56,661 nt of DNA from Micrococcales bacterium. GTDB lineage: Bacteria > Actinomycetota > Actinomycetes > Actinomycetales > Microbacteriaceae. Shown here one piece after another: positions 1 through 7,867 of this stretch. Made by a program: the position numbers and the translations under genes. The stretch is from positions 1-56,661 of the forward strand of contig CANGIU010000009.1 in assembly GCA_947454255.1 (NCBI GenBank). Direction: 5' to 3'. The notes under the pieces are model-generated. The model saw only the letters and a program-made list of their open reading frames with translations. It was not told the origin of the DNA and searched no databases. Numbering within the stretch: position 1 is the stretch's first letter; every line of letters starts with the position of its first letter.

Positions 1-76
1 ACATTTACGTGTTGACGCTACATTCACGGCCCGCTTCTTTTCGTATCAAGAAGCCTTGTCGAAACCGATCATCCCC
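1..76 (-). ncRNA. ssrA: tmRNA (ssrA), 5' part only, cut by the window edge
   Basis: Read on the minus strand from position 76, the sequence opens GGGGATGATCGGTTTCGAC, the typical 5' end of a one-piece bacterial tmRNA: the tRNA-like acceptor strand followed by the conserved region around GGTTTCGAC. A run ending in GTAAATGT just inside the edge fits the stretch before the resume codon. The peptide tag and 3' tRNA-like half lie outside the window. tmRNA rescues stalled ribosomes together with SmpB, whose gene lies 90 bp upstream on the same strand. This smpB-ssrA adjacency is common in actinobacteria and supports the call. I could not assign a good -35/-10 pair in the 90-bp gap. Confidence 0.85.
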
Positions 77-106
77 ATATTGAATTACCAAAACCCTTGG
101 TAGGGC

Positions 107-128
107 TAGATAACTATAAAGCTATCTA
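107..128. promoter_or_regulatory. AT-rich inverted repeat between smpB and ssrA
   Basis: TAGATA (107-112) and TATCTA (123-128) are perfect arms, extended inward by CT/AG after one A-C mismatch, with a 4-nt loop. A second short repeat, ATTCGG (147-152) with CCGAAT (162-167), overlaps the smpB stop codon. Neither is followed by a T-run on the minus strand, so these are poor intrinsic terminators. They could be processing signals between the smpB mRNA and tmRNA, or an operator at the ssrA promoter. Function unknown. Confidence 0.3.
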
Positions 129-166
129 ATGACATAAACCAGAGTTATTCGGAGATTATTCCCGAA

Positions 167-640
167 TTACCAGTCTTTTCCTTTGGTAGACATTGCTCTG
201 TCTGCTTCACGTTTGTCTTGCTGCTCTTTGAGCGTCTGCCGCTTGTCATACTCACGCTTACCCTTGGCTAGTGCTAGTTCAACCTTTGCTCTGCCGTCTT
301 TGAAGTAAAGAGATAGCGGTATGAGAGTAAAACCTGATTCTTTGATCTTGCCTGCTAGTTTGGCAATCTCTTCACGGTGCATAAGTAATTTGCGCTTACG
401 TCTGGTGTTGTGGTTATTCCAGGTTCCCTGAAGGTACTCAGGAATGTGAACATTCTCAAGCCAAGCTTCCCCGTTTTCAACACTTGCAAATCCATCAACC
501 AAGCTAGCTCTGCCAGCTCTTAACGATTTAACCTCTGTCCCGGATAGCACAAGTCCTGCCTCATACACGTCTTCAATGTGATAGTCGTGACGGGCTTTAC
601 GATTGGTGGCAACAACCTTCTGGCCACGTTCTCTAGGCAC
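167..640 (-). CDS. smpB: SsrA-binding protein SmpB
   Basis: This 157-residue protein has the usual length of SmpB. It shows the conserved N-terminal beta-barrel signature: NRKARHDY near residues 13-20, then [15 protein letters not shown] near 31-45. The C-terminal tail is rich in Lys/Arg, as expected for the helix that enters the mRNA channel. SmpB binds the tRNA-like domain of tmRNA and delivers it to stalled ribosomes. The start is a GTG preceded by a good AGGAG ribosome-binding site. It lies downstream of ftsX on the same strand (60-bp gap) and just upstream of ssrA, so the two partners of trans-translation are adjacent. Confidence 0.96.
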   Translation of the reverse strand: MPRERGQKVVATNRKARHDYHIEDVYEAGLVLSGTEVKSLRAGRASLVDGFASVENGEAWLENVHIPEYLQGTWNNHNTRRKRKLLMHREEIAKLAGKIKESGFTLIPLSLYFKDGRAKVELALAKGKREYDKRQTLKEQQDKREADRAMSTKGKDW

Positions 641-700
641 GATGCGCTCCTGGATAGTTAGAACTCTCTAGATACTCTAGACAGCCCATCAGTCTAACCG

Positions 701-1615
701 TTAGACCCGTAAATATCTTCTGATAGCAGCTGCTGCTGCAATGGCAGCAAGCCCACCACCAGCGAGAACTAGCAATGGAAGAAGAGCTAGGGCATCGGGG
801 ATGCCAACGAAACTGGTAAAAGGAAGTTGCTTGGCCAGGAAGCCTTGAACGAATACTTGAACAATTCCCAGGATTGCTCCGCCTGCTAGCAAGCTACCAA
901 TCACTCCTGCAACAACACCCTCGAGGATGAAAGGTAGTTGGATATAGAAATTGCTAGCACCTACTAATCTCATGATGCCGATCTCTCGCCGTCGCATCAC
1001 TGCCGAGAGTCTAATAGTGGTAGAGATCAACAGCACTGCGGAGAAGAGCATTAGTGCGGCAATCGAGAGCGCAGCCAAGCTGGCTATGTTCAGGATGCTA
1101 AAAATTTGATCCAGATAGGTTCTTTGATCTTTTACTTCTTCAACACCTGATAATCCATTGAAGCTTTCAATAATGATTGGTGCCTGGTTTGGGTCTTTTA
1201 GGTTAACCCAGAAGGTTTCATTTAACTGCTCAGGAGTAACATACTTTGCTACTGAGTTATCTTTGAATTCCTTTTGGAACGTTTTATACGCCTGGGCGTG
1301 GTTCTCGAAATAGTACTTATCGATGTATGGGGCAAGAGTTGTTGACTTCAATCTCTCAGTCACAGTGACTTGGACATCTTTGCTTGCTTCACCTTGTGGA
1401 CAAATTTCAGCGGGAGAAGTTTTAGTACATAGATAGATAGCAACTTGAGCTTTGTCATACCAGTAGGTCTTCATTGATCCAATTTGCTGTTGGAGTAGTC
1501 CTGCTGTTCCAACAAATGTTAAAGATATAAAGGTAACCAGAATCACCGAGATGACCATGCTGAGATTGCGTTTGATGGCAATCCCCATTTCACTGAAGAC
1601 GAAGCTGAATCTCAT
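701..1615 (-). CDS. ftsX: Cell-division ABC transporter permease FtsX
   Basis: 304 residues with the FtsX layout: short cytoplasmic N-terminus, TM1 at about 20-42, an extracytoplasmic domain at about 43-170, then three TM segments (about 173-197, 225-255, 275-297). The extracytoplasmic domain has two cysteines at residues 63 and 72 that could form a disulfide. With FtsE it forms a type VII-like ABC complex that does not transport a solute but relays ATPase activity to peptidoglycan hydrolases at the septum. Its ATG overlaps the ftsE stop by 4 bp, implying translational coupling. The order prfB-ftsE-ftsX-smpB is conserved in actinobacteria. Confidence 0.95.
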   Translation of the reverse strand: MRFSFVFSEMGIAIKRNLSMVISVILVTFISLTFVGTAGLLQQQIGSMKTYWYDKAQVAIYLCTKTSPAEICPQGEASKDVQVTVTERLKSTTLAPYIDKYYFENHAQAYKTFQKEFKDNSVAKYVTPEQLNETFWVNLKDPNQAPIIIESFNGLSGVEEVKDQRTYLDQIFSILNIASLAALSIAALMLFSAVLLISTTIRLSAVMRRREIGIMRLVGASNFYIQLPFILEGVVAGVIGSLLAGGAILGIVQVFVQGFLAKQLPFTSFVGIPDALALLPLLVLAGGGLAAIAAAAAIRRYLRV

Positions 1616-2301
1616 TCGCTCTCTCCGTAGCTTGCGCCTCTGGCATCGCGAATAATCTTTCCCTGACTAAGTTCAATAACTCGTTTTTGACCACGGTCAA
1701 CAATGCCTCTGTCGTGGGTTGCCATGACGATTGTTGTTCCGGATAAATTAATTCGATCCAAAAGAGCCATAATGTCCATGCTGGTGGCTGGGTCTAGATT
1801 TCCAGTTGGCTCATCAGCAAGCAAGATCGCTGGTTTATTAACAATTGCCCTAGCAAGTGCGATACGTTGTTGTTCACCACCACTGAGCTCGGAAGGCAAA
1901 CTATTTGCTTTATCTTCTAGGCCAACCAGACGCAACACATCAGGCACTGCTTCGGCGATAAAGCCTTTGGATTTACCAATCACTTCCAAACTAAAAGCCA
2001 CATTTTGTGCTGCAGTCTTATTTGGCAGCAATCTAAAGTCTTGGAAGACGACTCCAAGTTTTCTTCTAAAGTGCGGAACCCTGCGATTGGGAATACCAAT
2101 CAGGTTCTCCCCCAAAACGTGAATACTGCCGCTTGAAGGAATATCTTCTCGAAGTATCATTCGCATTAAAGATGATTTTCCAGAACCAGATGCGCCAACC
2201 AGGAAAACAAACTCGCCTTTGTCAATCTCGAGAGAGATCCCCTCAAGCGCTGCCCTAGGAGCGCCTTTGTATTGTTTGGATACCTGAGAAATAGAAATCA
2301 T
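1612..2301 (-). CDS. ftsE: Cell-division ATP-binding protein FtsE
   Basis: 229-residue ABC ATPase of normal FtsE length. Walker A GASGSGKSS starts at residue 36, the Q-loop is at Gln87, the signature LSGGEQQR starts at 139, and Walker B ILLADEPTGNLD follows from 159. The 'EPTGNLD' form is typical of the FtsE/LolD/MacB group. It is the cytosolic partner of FtsX and couples ATP hydrolysis to septal peptidoglycan remodelling. The ATG start has no strong ribosome-binding site. The gene lies 59 bp downstream of prfB and is probably co-transcribed with it. Confidence 0.96.
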   Translation of the reverse strand: MISISQVSKQYKGAPRAALEGISLEIDKGEFVFLVGASGSGKSSLMRMILREDIPSSGSIHVLGENLIGIPNRRVPHFRRKLGVVFQDFRLLPNKTAAQNVAFSLEVIGKSKGFIAEAVPDVLRLVGLEDKANSLPSELSGGEQQRIALARAIVNKPAILLADEPTGNLDPATSMDIMALLDRINLSGTTIVMATHDRGIVDRGQKRVIELSQGKIIRDARGASYGESE

Positions 2302-2360
2302 TAGGTTTTTAGCCTAAGTTGCGAGTGTTCATACCAAGGCTTACCTAGGCTCGTGTCTTA

Positions 2361-3467
2361 CTAATTAGAGCCGGTTTTACGCCATCTAATGCCGGCAGCA
2401 ATAAATCCTGCTAGGTCGCCATCGAACACTGCATCTGGATTGTTCACCTCAAAATTGGTTCGCAAATCCTTGACCATTTGATATGGAGCTAATACATAAG
2501 AACGCATCTGGTCACCCCAAGAGGCGGTAGCATCGCCAGCCAATTGCTTCTTGGTGGCTTCTTCTTCTGTCCTTCTGATTTCCAATAATCGGCTTTGTAA
2601 GACTCGCATGGCTGCTGCCTTGTTCTGCAATTGAGACTTCTCGTTTTGACAGGAAACAACAGTTCCGGTGGGAAGGTGTGTGATTCTGACGGCAGAGTCT
2701 GTTGTGTTGACAGACTGCCCACCTGGGCCGGATGACCTAAAGACATCGATACGAATATCTGATTCAGGAATGTCAACCACATCAGTTTGTTCAATCAACG
2801 GAACAACTTCAACAGCAGCAAAACTAGTTTGTCTTTTGCCAGCTGCATTGAATGGACTCATCCGAACCAAACGATGTGTTCCAGCCTCAACAGAGAGCTG
2901 CCCATAAGCGTAAGGCGCATCGACTTCAAATGTTGCTGATTTTATTCCAGCACCTTCAGCAAAAGAGATATCTAGGACTTGGGCTTGCCAACCCTGCTTC
3001 TCTGCAAAGCGTAAATACATCCGCATTAGCATTTCAGCAAAGTCGGTTGCATCATCTCCACCTGCACCTGAACGAATCGTGATGATTGCCGCCCTTGAAT
3101 CATATTCGCCATTTAGTAGAGTCAAGATTTCCTGCTCGGCGACTAGCTTCCTCAGCGATTCGAGCTCATTGGTAGCTTCAGTTGCAGCTGATTTATCGGA
3201 TTCACTGTTAGCTAAGGAAATAAGCACCTCTAGATCATCTAGTCGGTTGGCTATTTCAATGATGCGATTTCTAGTTGATTGTTTTCTTGATAGCGAACTT
3301 GTTACCTTCTGAGCAGCCTCTGGGTCATCCCATAGATTTGGAACCTGAGCAGCCACCTCAAGTTCAGCTATCTCTGCATCCAATTTAGGAACATCAGTAA
3401 CTTCAGCAATGGTGGCGAAAATGCTACGAATCTGCCTAATTTCAGCGGACAGATCTAGTTCGGACAT
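2361..3467 (-). CDS. prfB: Peptide chain release factor 2
   Basis: 368 residues. The stop-codon recognition tripeptide is SPF (204-206), which identifies RF2 (UGA/UAA reader) rather than RF1. The catalytic GGQ is at 249-251 inside [10 protein letters not shown]. The reading frame is open from the ATG to the end, so the programmed +1 frameshift that autoregulates prfB in E. coli is absent. Actinobacteria are known to lack it often. This is the first gene of a minus-strand run prfB-ftsE-ftsX-smpB. A TAGACT hexamer 7 nt upstream of the ATG suggests a leaderless transcript. Confidence 0.97.
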   Translation of the reverse strand: MSELDLSAEIRQIRSIFATIAEVTDVPKLDAEIAELEVAAQVPNLWDDPEAAQKVTSSLSRKQSTRNRIIEIANRLDDLEVLISLANSESDKSAATEATNELESLRKLVAEQEILTLLNGEYDSRAAIITIRSGAGGDDATDFAEMLMRMYLRFAEKQGWQAQVLDISFAEGAGIKSATFEVDAPYAYGQLSVEAGTHRLVRMSPFNAAGKRQTSFAAVEVVPLIEQTDVVDIPESDIRIDVFRSSGPGGQSVNTTDSAVRITHLPTGTVVSCQNEKSQLQNKAAAMRVLQSRLLEIRRTEEEATKKQLAGDATASWGDQMRSYVLAPYQMVKDLRTNFEVNNPDAVFDGDLAGFIAAGIRWRKTGSN

Positions 3468-3474
3468 GCTCTCT

Positions 3475-3480
3475 AGTCTA
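3475..3480 (-). promoter_or_regulatory. -10 hexamer for leaderless prfB transcript
   Basis: TAGACT on the minus strand lies 7 nt before the prfB ATG (3467), and there is no ribosome-binding site in between. If this is the -10, transcription starts on or next to the A of the ATG. No clear -35 is seen. Experimental TSS data would be needed to confirm it. Confidence 0.45.
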
Positions 3481-3503
3481 AGCGTCAGGTTCTTTAGAGC
3501 CTA

Positions 3504-3527
3504 AGAGAATCGATTCTCTGGGATAAT
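3504..3527 (+). promoter_or_regulatory. Perfect 16-bp palindrome overlapping a leaderless promoter
   Basis: AGAGAATCGATTCTCT at 3504-3519 is a perfect palindrome. Directly after it, GATAAT (3522-3527) stands exactly 6 nt before the GTG start of the MFS gene at 3534, the spacing seen at other predicted leaderless starts here. A repressor bound to the palindrome would cover the spacer of this promoter. It also lies 24 bp from the divergent prfB -10. The binding protein is unknown; no regulator gene is adjacent. Confidence 0.5.
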
Positions 3528-3533
3528 TAGTCG

Positions 3534-4730
3534 GTGAGCACACCTAATCAATTCTTTTCTAAGCGCAAATTGGTGATGCCAGTATTTTTACCTTCCTTCC
3601 TTTTCTCAACAGCTGAATATGGCATCCTGCCGAGCATTCCAGCCAGCGCTCAAGGCTTGGGCGCAAACCTCGCAACAGCAGGTGCAATTACTGGAGCCTT
3701 GATGGTTGGTCGTCTCTGTGCTGATATCCCAGCAGCAAAAATAGTAGATGCAGTTGGTGAACGCGTTGCCATGATTTACGCATCTTTGGCTGGAGCGTTA
3801 GGGATCCTGCTAAGCCTCTTTGCTCTGAATCTCTTCATGCTTAGTTCCGGGGTCTTTATTGTCGGTGCCGCTGCTGCCGTATTCGGTTTAGCGAGACTCG
3901 GCTGGATGACTGAACATGTCCCCTTGGAATTTAGGGCTAGATCTTTATCAATTTTGGGCGGGATGTTTAGAGCAGGTTCTTTTGTCGGTCCAGTGCTCGG
4001 AGCTTGGATAATTCATCAATTCTCAGTAACAGAGGTTTTCTATCTTCCACTTATCCTTTGTGGAATCACAGTGCTCATTCTTCTCTCCACAAAGAGTGAG
4101 AAAGATTTAATCAAATCAACATCATCGCTAACTGAGACCTATAGAGTTGCCAAACGCGAGTGGAAGAAATTGGCCACACTTGGAGTGGCTTCATCCATTC
4201 TCTCTGCTCTTCGCGGCACCAGGATGGTGGGACTTCCCCTCTTAGCACTTGGGCTAAACCTTCCAGCTGAACAAGCATCGCTTTTCATCGGCATCGCCGG
4301 TGCTTTAGATTTCGCGCTTTTCTATCTAAGCGGGCAAATTATGGACAAGTTTGGCAGGAGCTTTGCGGCTGTTCCAACGCTCGTGGGTCTCGGCATTACA
4401 CATCTAATAGTTGGCATAGCAGTTGACGCCAACACATTCCTTTTACTTGCACTACTAATGTCTTTGGCTAATGGAATAGGCAGTGGAGTGATTATGGTTT
4501 TAGGTGCAGATCTTGCTCCTAAAGACAAGCGAAATGAGTTTCTGGCAGCTTACCGACTCATGGTTGATGTCGGTGATGCAGGAGCTCCTCCCCTCTTAGC
4601 GGGAATTATTGGATTTGGGTTTAGCCTCACAGTCGCAATGGGAGCGTTTGGCTTTCTGGGCTTCCTCGGTGCAGGGCTAATGTTCAAATACATTCCTGTC
4701 TACGCTGTAAAGAAAAGCAGCGATCGTTAG
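3534..4730 (+). CDS. Major facilitator superfamily transporter, substrate unknown
   Basis: 398 residues, almost entirely hydrophobic, with about 12 predicted TM helices. The loop after TM2 (about 55-65) has GRLCADIPAAKIVDAVGER, a variant of the MFS motif G-x3-D-x2-G-x-R. A TM5-like stretch, GSFVGPVLGAW (near 147), resembles the antiporter-type motif of drug exporters. Central and C-terminal halves repeat the pattern. Substrate cannot be read from sequence. The start is GTG, chosen because it is 6 nt from a -10 hexamer. A perfect palindrome just upstream hints at dedicated repression, as is common for exporters. It stands alone, divergent from prfB. Confidence 0.85.
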   Translation: MSTPNQFFSKRKLVMPVFLPSFLFSTAEYGILPSIPASAQGLGANLATAGAITGALMVGRLCADIPAAKIVDAVGERVAMIYASLAGALGILLSLFALNLFMLSSGVFIVGAAAAVFGLARLGWMTEHVPLEFRARSLSILGGMFRAGSFVGPVLGAWIIHQFSVTEVFYLPLILCGITVLILLSTKSEKDLIKSTSSLTETYRVAKREWKKLATLGVASSILSALRGTRMVGLPLLALGLNLPAEQASLFIGIAGALDFALFYLSGQIMDKFGRSFAAVPTLVGLGITHLIVGIAVDANTFLLLALLMSLANGIGSGVIMVLGADLAPKDKRNEFLAAYRLMVDVGDAGAPPLLAGIIGFGFSLTVAMGAFGFLGFLGAGLMFKYIPVYAVKKSSDR

Positions 4731-4753
4731 CTGCTCTTAGGCAATGCCCACGC

Positions 4754-4770
4754 TGTGGATAAGTTCCACA
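4754..4770. repeat. Inverted repeat containing a DnaA-box-like 9-mer
   Basis: TGTGGA (4754-4759) and TCCACA (4765-4770) are perfect 6-bp arms around a 5-nt loop. The left arm plus loop reads TGTGGATAA, the exact complement of the E. coli DnaA box. It starts 24 nt after the MFS stop and 31 nt before a small gene. There is no T-run, so it is a weak terminator candidate. A single DnaA box is expected roughly by chance in a window this size. Confidence 0.35.
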
Positions 4771-4788
4771 AAGACTACCCAAAATCAG

Positions 4789-4794
4789 TAATCT
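4789..4794 (+). promoter_or_regulatory. -10 hexamer for leaderless CxxC microprotein
   Basis: TAATCT lies exactly 6 nt before the ATG at 4801, with no purine-rich ribosome-binding site in the 6-nt gap. This matches the spacing seen at many other predicted leaderless starts in the window, and it is the main support for translation of the short reading frame that follows. Confidence 0.45.
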
Positions 4795-4800
4795 GCTCGC

Positions 4801-4944
4801 ATGAGATGTTTCACTTGCGAGGCAGAAAATGGATTGTCCACCTTCAAGCTCTTTGACTCTTGGGAATGGATATGTACCCTATGTAAGCACGAACTGGCAT
4901 TGACTCCTGAAGAGGCAGACTGCAATAGCGGTTTTTTGATATAA
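4801..4944 (+). CDS. Small zinc-ribbon-like protein with two CxxC motifs (47 aa)
   Basis: A 47-residue frame runs from ATG 4801 to TAA 4944. It has CFTC at residues 3-6 and CTLC at 25-28, two CxxC knuckles separated by 18 residues, the layout of a minimal zinc ribbon. A short tail, KHELALTPEEADC, follows with a fifth cysteine at 41. Small actinobacterial proteins of this kind are known but I cannot name a family. The evidence for a real gene is the paired motifs, the leaderless-type -10 placed 6 nt upstream, and a clean gap between the MFS gene and tRNA-Leu. A 5-bp-arm inverted repeat (TTCCC 4947-4951 / GGGAA 4958-4962) follows the stop. Function unknown. Confidence 0.55.
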   Translation: MRCFTCEAENGLSTFKLFDSWEWICTLCKHELALTPEEADCNSGFLI

Positions 4945-4992
4945 AGTTCCCACAGGCGGGAAATCGAATTTTGGTCTAGACTAGTGATGCTC

Positions 4993-5076
4993 GCGGGAGT
5001 GGCGAAATTGGCAGACGCACTAGATTTAGGTTCTAGCGCCCATGGCGTGTGGGTTCAAGTCCCACCTTCCGCACCA
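4993..5076 (+). tRNA. tRNA-Leu (anticodon UAG), CCA encoded
   Basis: Acceptor GCGGGAG pairs with CTTCCGC (one G-T), with discriminator A and an encoded CCA. The anticodon stem CTAGA/TCTAG encloses loop TTTAGGT, giving anticodon TAG, which reads CUA and other CUN leucine codons. The variable region is 12 nt and forms its own CGCC/GGCG stem, as expected for a class II leucine tRNA. The T-arm GTGGG-TTCAAGT-CCCAC is perfect. A TAGACT hexamer at 4977-4982 may be the -10 of its promoter. An intrinsic terminator follows 10 nt later. Confidence 0.97.
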
Positions 5077-5085
5077 GCAAAATAG

Positions 5086-5115
5086 AGCCGACTGAATGGT
5101 CGGCTTTATTTATTT
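5086..5115. terminator. Bidirectional intrinsic terminator (tRNA-Leu / subtilase)
   Basis: AGCCGAC (5086-5092) and GTCGGCT (5099-5105) form a 7-bp stem with a 6-nt loop. TTATTTATTT follows on the plus strand and CTATTTT on the minus strand. It sits between the end of tRNA-Leu and the stop codon of the convergent subtilase gene and can serve both. Only two convergent junctions in this window have such a structure. Confidence 0.85.
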
Positions 5116-7268
5116 AAGTTCTGGACCGCTTTCAAAGCAGCTGAAGCGTCAATAATGCCAACTCCACAAAGACCTGTGGTTACTTTCTCACCGTTATTGA
5201 GCGTGGTGGTAATCAAGTCGGCTGTGCAGTCTGAGCTAGGGGCAAATTCTTTTGAAGTTGAACTCAAAATCGACCAAACCTGATCATCAGTTAGCGATGG
5301 CCGAACCGAATACATTAGTGCCACCACTCCAGCAGCAATTGGAGAAGCCATGCTTGTGCCTTCTTCAGCACCATAGGTTGGCTCCCCTGGCGAACGCGTT
5401 CCATCGTTTAAGGTTGACCAAATTTGACCTCCGGCAGGAGCACCTAGACCTGCTCGGTCATCTCCACCCGGTGCGGAAATATCTACACCAATAAATACAC
5501 CTTGGTTTGAGCTGTATCCGGAATAGTTACTGTAATAAGCCCGATCGCCTGTATATCCAGTTGCTCCAATTGTGATATTTCCAAAGCAGTTACCTGGATA
5601 GGAAGCTGTGGCATAGTGGTTGTCATTTCCCGCAGCAGTAACCAATGTAACGTTTCGTCTCTTGGACTCATCGATTGCCAACTGTGTTGGTGAATTGGAA
5701 AAACAGGTTGAGAAACTCGAAGAGCCAATAGAGAGATTCACGACCTTTGCTGGATATTGGTTTGTTGGCACACCGTTTATGTGAACGCCGATAGCCCAGT
5801 TAATTCCTGCGGCAATATCAGCCTCAGTTCCTCCATTTGGGCCAAGAACTCGAATGGGCTCAATTTTCACATTAGGTGCAACCCCTGTTATGCCGATTGA
5901 ATTTGATGAAGCGGCAATAATTCCTGCAACATGTGTTCCATGCCAAGAGCTCGCAGTTCCATCGGTCAGATTGTAATCGCCTGGATCGCTTGGATCAGCG
6001 TCTCTTCCATTTCCGTCTCTTGACTGATTGGAATTGCTTATGAAGTCATAACCAGGAACAACATTGTCGTTTAGATCTGGATGGTTTGTAATTCCGGTGT
6101 CGACTACAGCCACAATAATTGAAGGCGAACCTTTAGTAATCTTCCACGCATCAGATGCATTCACCCCAAAATTTGAATCTAAGTACCATTGCATACTCAT
6201 CATCGGATCTAGTGACTCTGTGACCAGAGCTGAAGTGCTTGAACCTCTTGCATTTGTCGCGGTGACTTGCACTTTGTAAATCTTGCCTGAGGAAAGACCA
6301 CTCAAAGTACAGCTATTTGAGGAAGTTGTGCAATTGCTAACAGTTGAATCTGAAGCTGTGGCAGTAACGGTATAGCTGACTGGTAACCCGCCCCTGCCAA
6401 TTTTGTCTTGAACTGCCCAAATCACTACAGGTGCAGTCGAGGTGATGCTGCCAGCTGACTGCAAGACTGGCGCTTGTGGAGTTGCCGTCGGTGTAACTCT
6501 TGCAGGAGATGATGGCTCACTTACTGCCGTGTATTTGAGGTTTGATGACCTTGTTACAGCAGCAACCTTAAAACTTGCAGCTGCACCAGCAACTAAGTTA
6601 TGTGAAATATTTAGGGTTGTCGCTATGCTCTTCGAATTTGAAACAATTACTTTGTAGGTATTTGCTACTGGGTCAAATTTCCAGATGCGGTAACCCCAGA
6701 CTTTTCCACCATTTAGCTTTGTGGGCGAATTCCAAGTCAAAGTGACTTTGGGTGAGCTTGGTTTTTGAGAATCCCAACTATCCACAGCCTTAACCGAAGT
6801 GGGGCTGTTGCTTGCTTTTAGGACAGCAAGTTTGGGGGTTATCTCTCGAAAACTTGCGTCAGAGAGGACATGGTTTAAATAGATGCTCTCAATGCCCTGA
6901 TCATGCACAAGAGCTTGCGCAATTCCTAAAGCTGATTTCTCGCTGATCGATTTCCTAAAATCGGCAGAGTACATTCCCAAACCTAAATCGACACCTTTAA
7001 CCAAAGATCCATGCGAGTTCCCAAGTCCAGTTTGATTGCCGAAAATATCAAAGGGGACAACGCCATCTTTGTATTTGAGTACTAAGCCAACTACAGGCTT
7101 GTCGCGGTTTTCTGGATCACTGTAGATATTTGCTGAACCCTGGTTTTGCGCAAAGTAAACCGAACTTGCTATAAGAGCAAAGCCGGTCATAGCTGCGGCA
7201 AATACAAAGCGTGCTTTCATGACCAAAACCCTACTGGGCGAATCTGACAATTTTCTGAACTTATTCAC
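5106..7268 (-). CDS. Secreted subtilisin-like serine protease with fibronectin III-like domains
   Basis: 720 residues. The C-terminal S8 peptidase domain (about 360-715) has the full triad: Asp390 in VVDTG, His443 in HGTHVAG and Ser639 in GTSMASP, plus the oxyanion Asn548. Before it come two fibronectin III-like beta domains (about 165-258 and 265-352) and an N-terminal region (about 58-140) that looks like an I9-type propeptide. A hydrophobic segment at 20-40 is the signal peptide. The GTG start overlaps the upstream acetyltransferase stop by 4 bp (GTGA) with AGAAG upstream. An alternative ATG at residue 17 (7220) would give a shorter, cleaner signal peptide. No sortase motif is seen. Likely exported and used for extracellular protein digestion. 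Confidence 0.93.
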   Translation of the reverse strand: MNKFRKLSDSPSRVLVMKARFVFAAAMTGFALIASSVYFAQNQGSANIYSDPENRDKPVVGLVLKYKDGVVPFDIFGNQTGLGNSHGSLVKGVDLGLGMYSADFRKSISEKSALGIAQALVHDQGIESIYLNHVLSDASFREITPKLAVLKASNSPTSVKAVDSWDSQKPSSPKVTLTWNSPTKLNGGKVWGYRIWKFDPVANTYKVIVSNSKSIATTLNISHNLVAGAAASFKVAAVTRSSNLKYTAVSEPSSPARVTPTATPQAPVLQSAGSITSTAPVVIWAVQDKIGRGGLPVSYTVTATASDSTVSNCTTSSNSCTLSGLSSGKIYKVQVTATNARGSSTSALVTESLDPMMSMQWYLDSNFGVNASDAWKITKGSPSIIVAVVDTGITNHPDLNDNVVPGYDFISNSNQSRDGNGRDADPSDPGDYNLTDGTASSWHGTHVAGIIAASSNSIGITGVAPNVKIEPIRVLGPNGGTEADIAAGINWAIGVHINGVPTNQYPAKVVNLSIGSSSFSTCFSNSPTQLAIDESKRRNVTLVTAAGNDNHYATASYPGNCFGNITIGATGYTGDRAYYSNYSGYSSNQGVFIGVDISAPGGDDRAGLGAPAGGQIWSTLNDGTRSPGEPTYGAEEGTSMASPIAAGVVALMYSVRPSLTDDQVWSILSSTSKEFAPSSDCTADLITTTLNNGEKVTTGLCGVGIIDASAALKAVQNLNK

Positions 7269-7867
7269 AAGCTCTTCTGTAATAGGACTGTTCCAAGCCA
7301 GCGGTTGAATTTGAAGCCAACCTTAGCTAAATGACCCTGGCGTTTGAAACCGAAGGCTTCGTGCAGGGCAATGGAGGGGTCAGCACCTTTATCACTTATG
7401 ACTGCAACTATCTCTCGAACTCCTGCTGCCCTAGATTGTTCGATTATTTCGGCCAACAACTTCGTGCCTATCCTTTTTCCTATTGCTGCAGGTCGAAGAT
7501 AGATAGTGTCCTCTACGGTTCTTCTGTATGCGGCTTTTTGACGCCAAGGAGCTACATATGCAAAGCCAAAAATAGTTCCTGTTGCGCTTTCCGCCACGAT
7601 GAATGGAAGTTCAAGTGTTTGCAAGTACTCATACTTCTCAAGCCAAGTGGTTTCAGTGGTTTGCTCGATGTCAAAAGTAACCACTGAATTAATGACGTAG
7701 TAGTTATAGATCTCAGCGATTTGTTTCATGTCAGAAATTGATGCACTTCGAAGAGTTATCTCTTCAACCGAAGAAACTTTCTCCGCCTCTTTAGCCTTAA
7801 GCTTGCGGACCAGTCTCCAACGCGACTCTGAATCTAACGGCACAGTTCCACTTCCTAACAAGACCAA
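7265..7867 (-). CDS. GNAT N-acetyltransferase, phosphinothricin acetyltransferase-like family
   Basis: 200 residues. The GNAT domain starts near residue 38 (ITLRSASISDMKQIAEIYNYYV) and contains the family's TVEDTIYLRP and GKRIGTKLL acetyl-CoA motif (about 118-140) and the C-terminal ALHEAFGFKRQGH (about 167-179). The pattern matches the PAT/YwnH group, which acetylates primary amines such as phosphinothricin, methionine sulfoximine or other amino-acid-like compounds; the real substrate is unknown. The first ~35 residues are charged and not part of the fold, so a start inside the frame is possible. As written, its 5' end overlaps ung by 13 bp and its stop overlaps the subtilase start by 4 bp. 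Confidence 0.85.
   Translation of the reverse strand: MVLLGSGTVPLDSESRWRLVRKLKAKEAEKVSSVEEITLRSASISDMKQIAEIYNYYVINSVVTFDIEQTTETTWLEKYEYLQTLELPFIVAESATGTIFGFAYVAPWRQKAAYRRTVEDTIYLRPAAIGKRIGTKLLAEIIEQSRAAGVREIVAVISDKGADPSIALHEAFGFKRQGHLAKVGFKFNRWLGTVLLQKSL

Noticed and set aside
2361-3467. Programmed frameshift in prfB
   Set aside because: The frame is continuous from ATG to stop, with no in-frame UGA near codon 26.
4754-4762. Perfect DnaA box as a sign of a replication origin
   Set aside because: It is a single 9-mer; about 0.4 exact matches are expected by chance on both strands of a window this size, and no box cluster, dnaA/dnaN or AT-rich unwinding region is present.
7265-7867. Herbicide (phosphinothricin) resistance gene
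   Set aside because: The family resemblance is clear, but such GNAT enzymes are widespread in bacteria with other substrates; resistance cannot be inferred.
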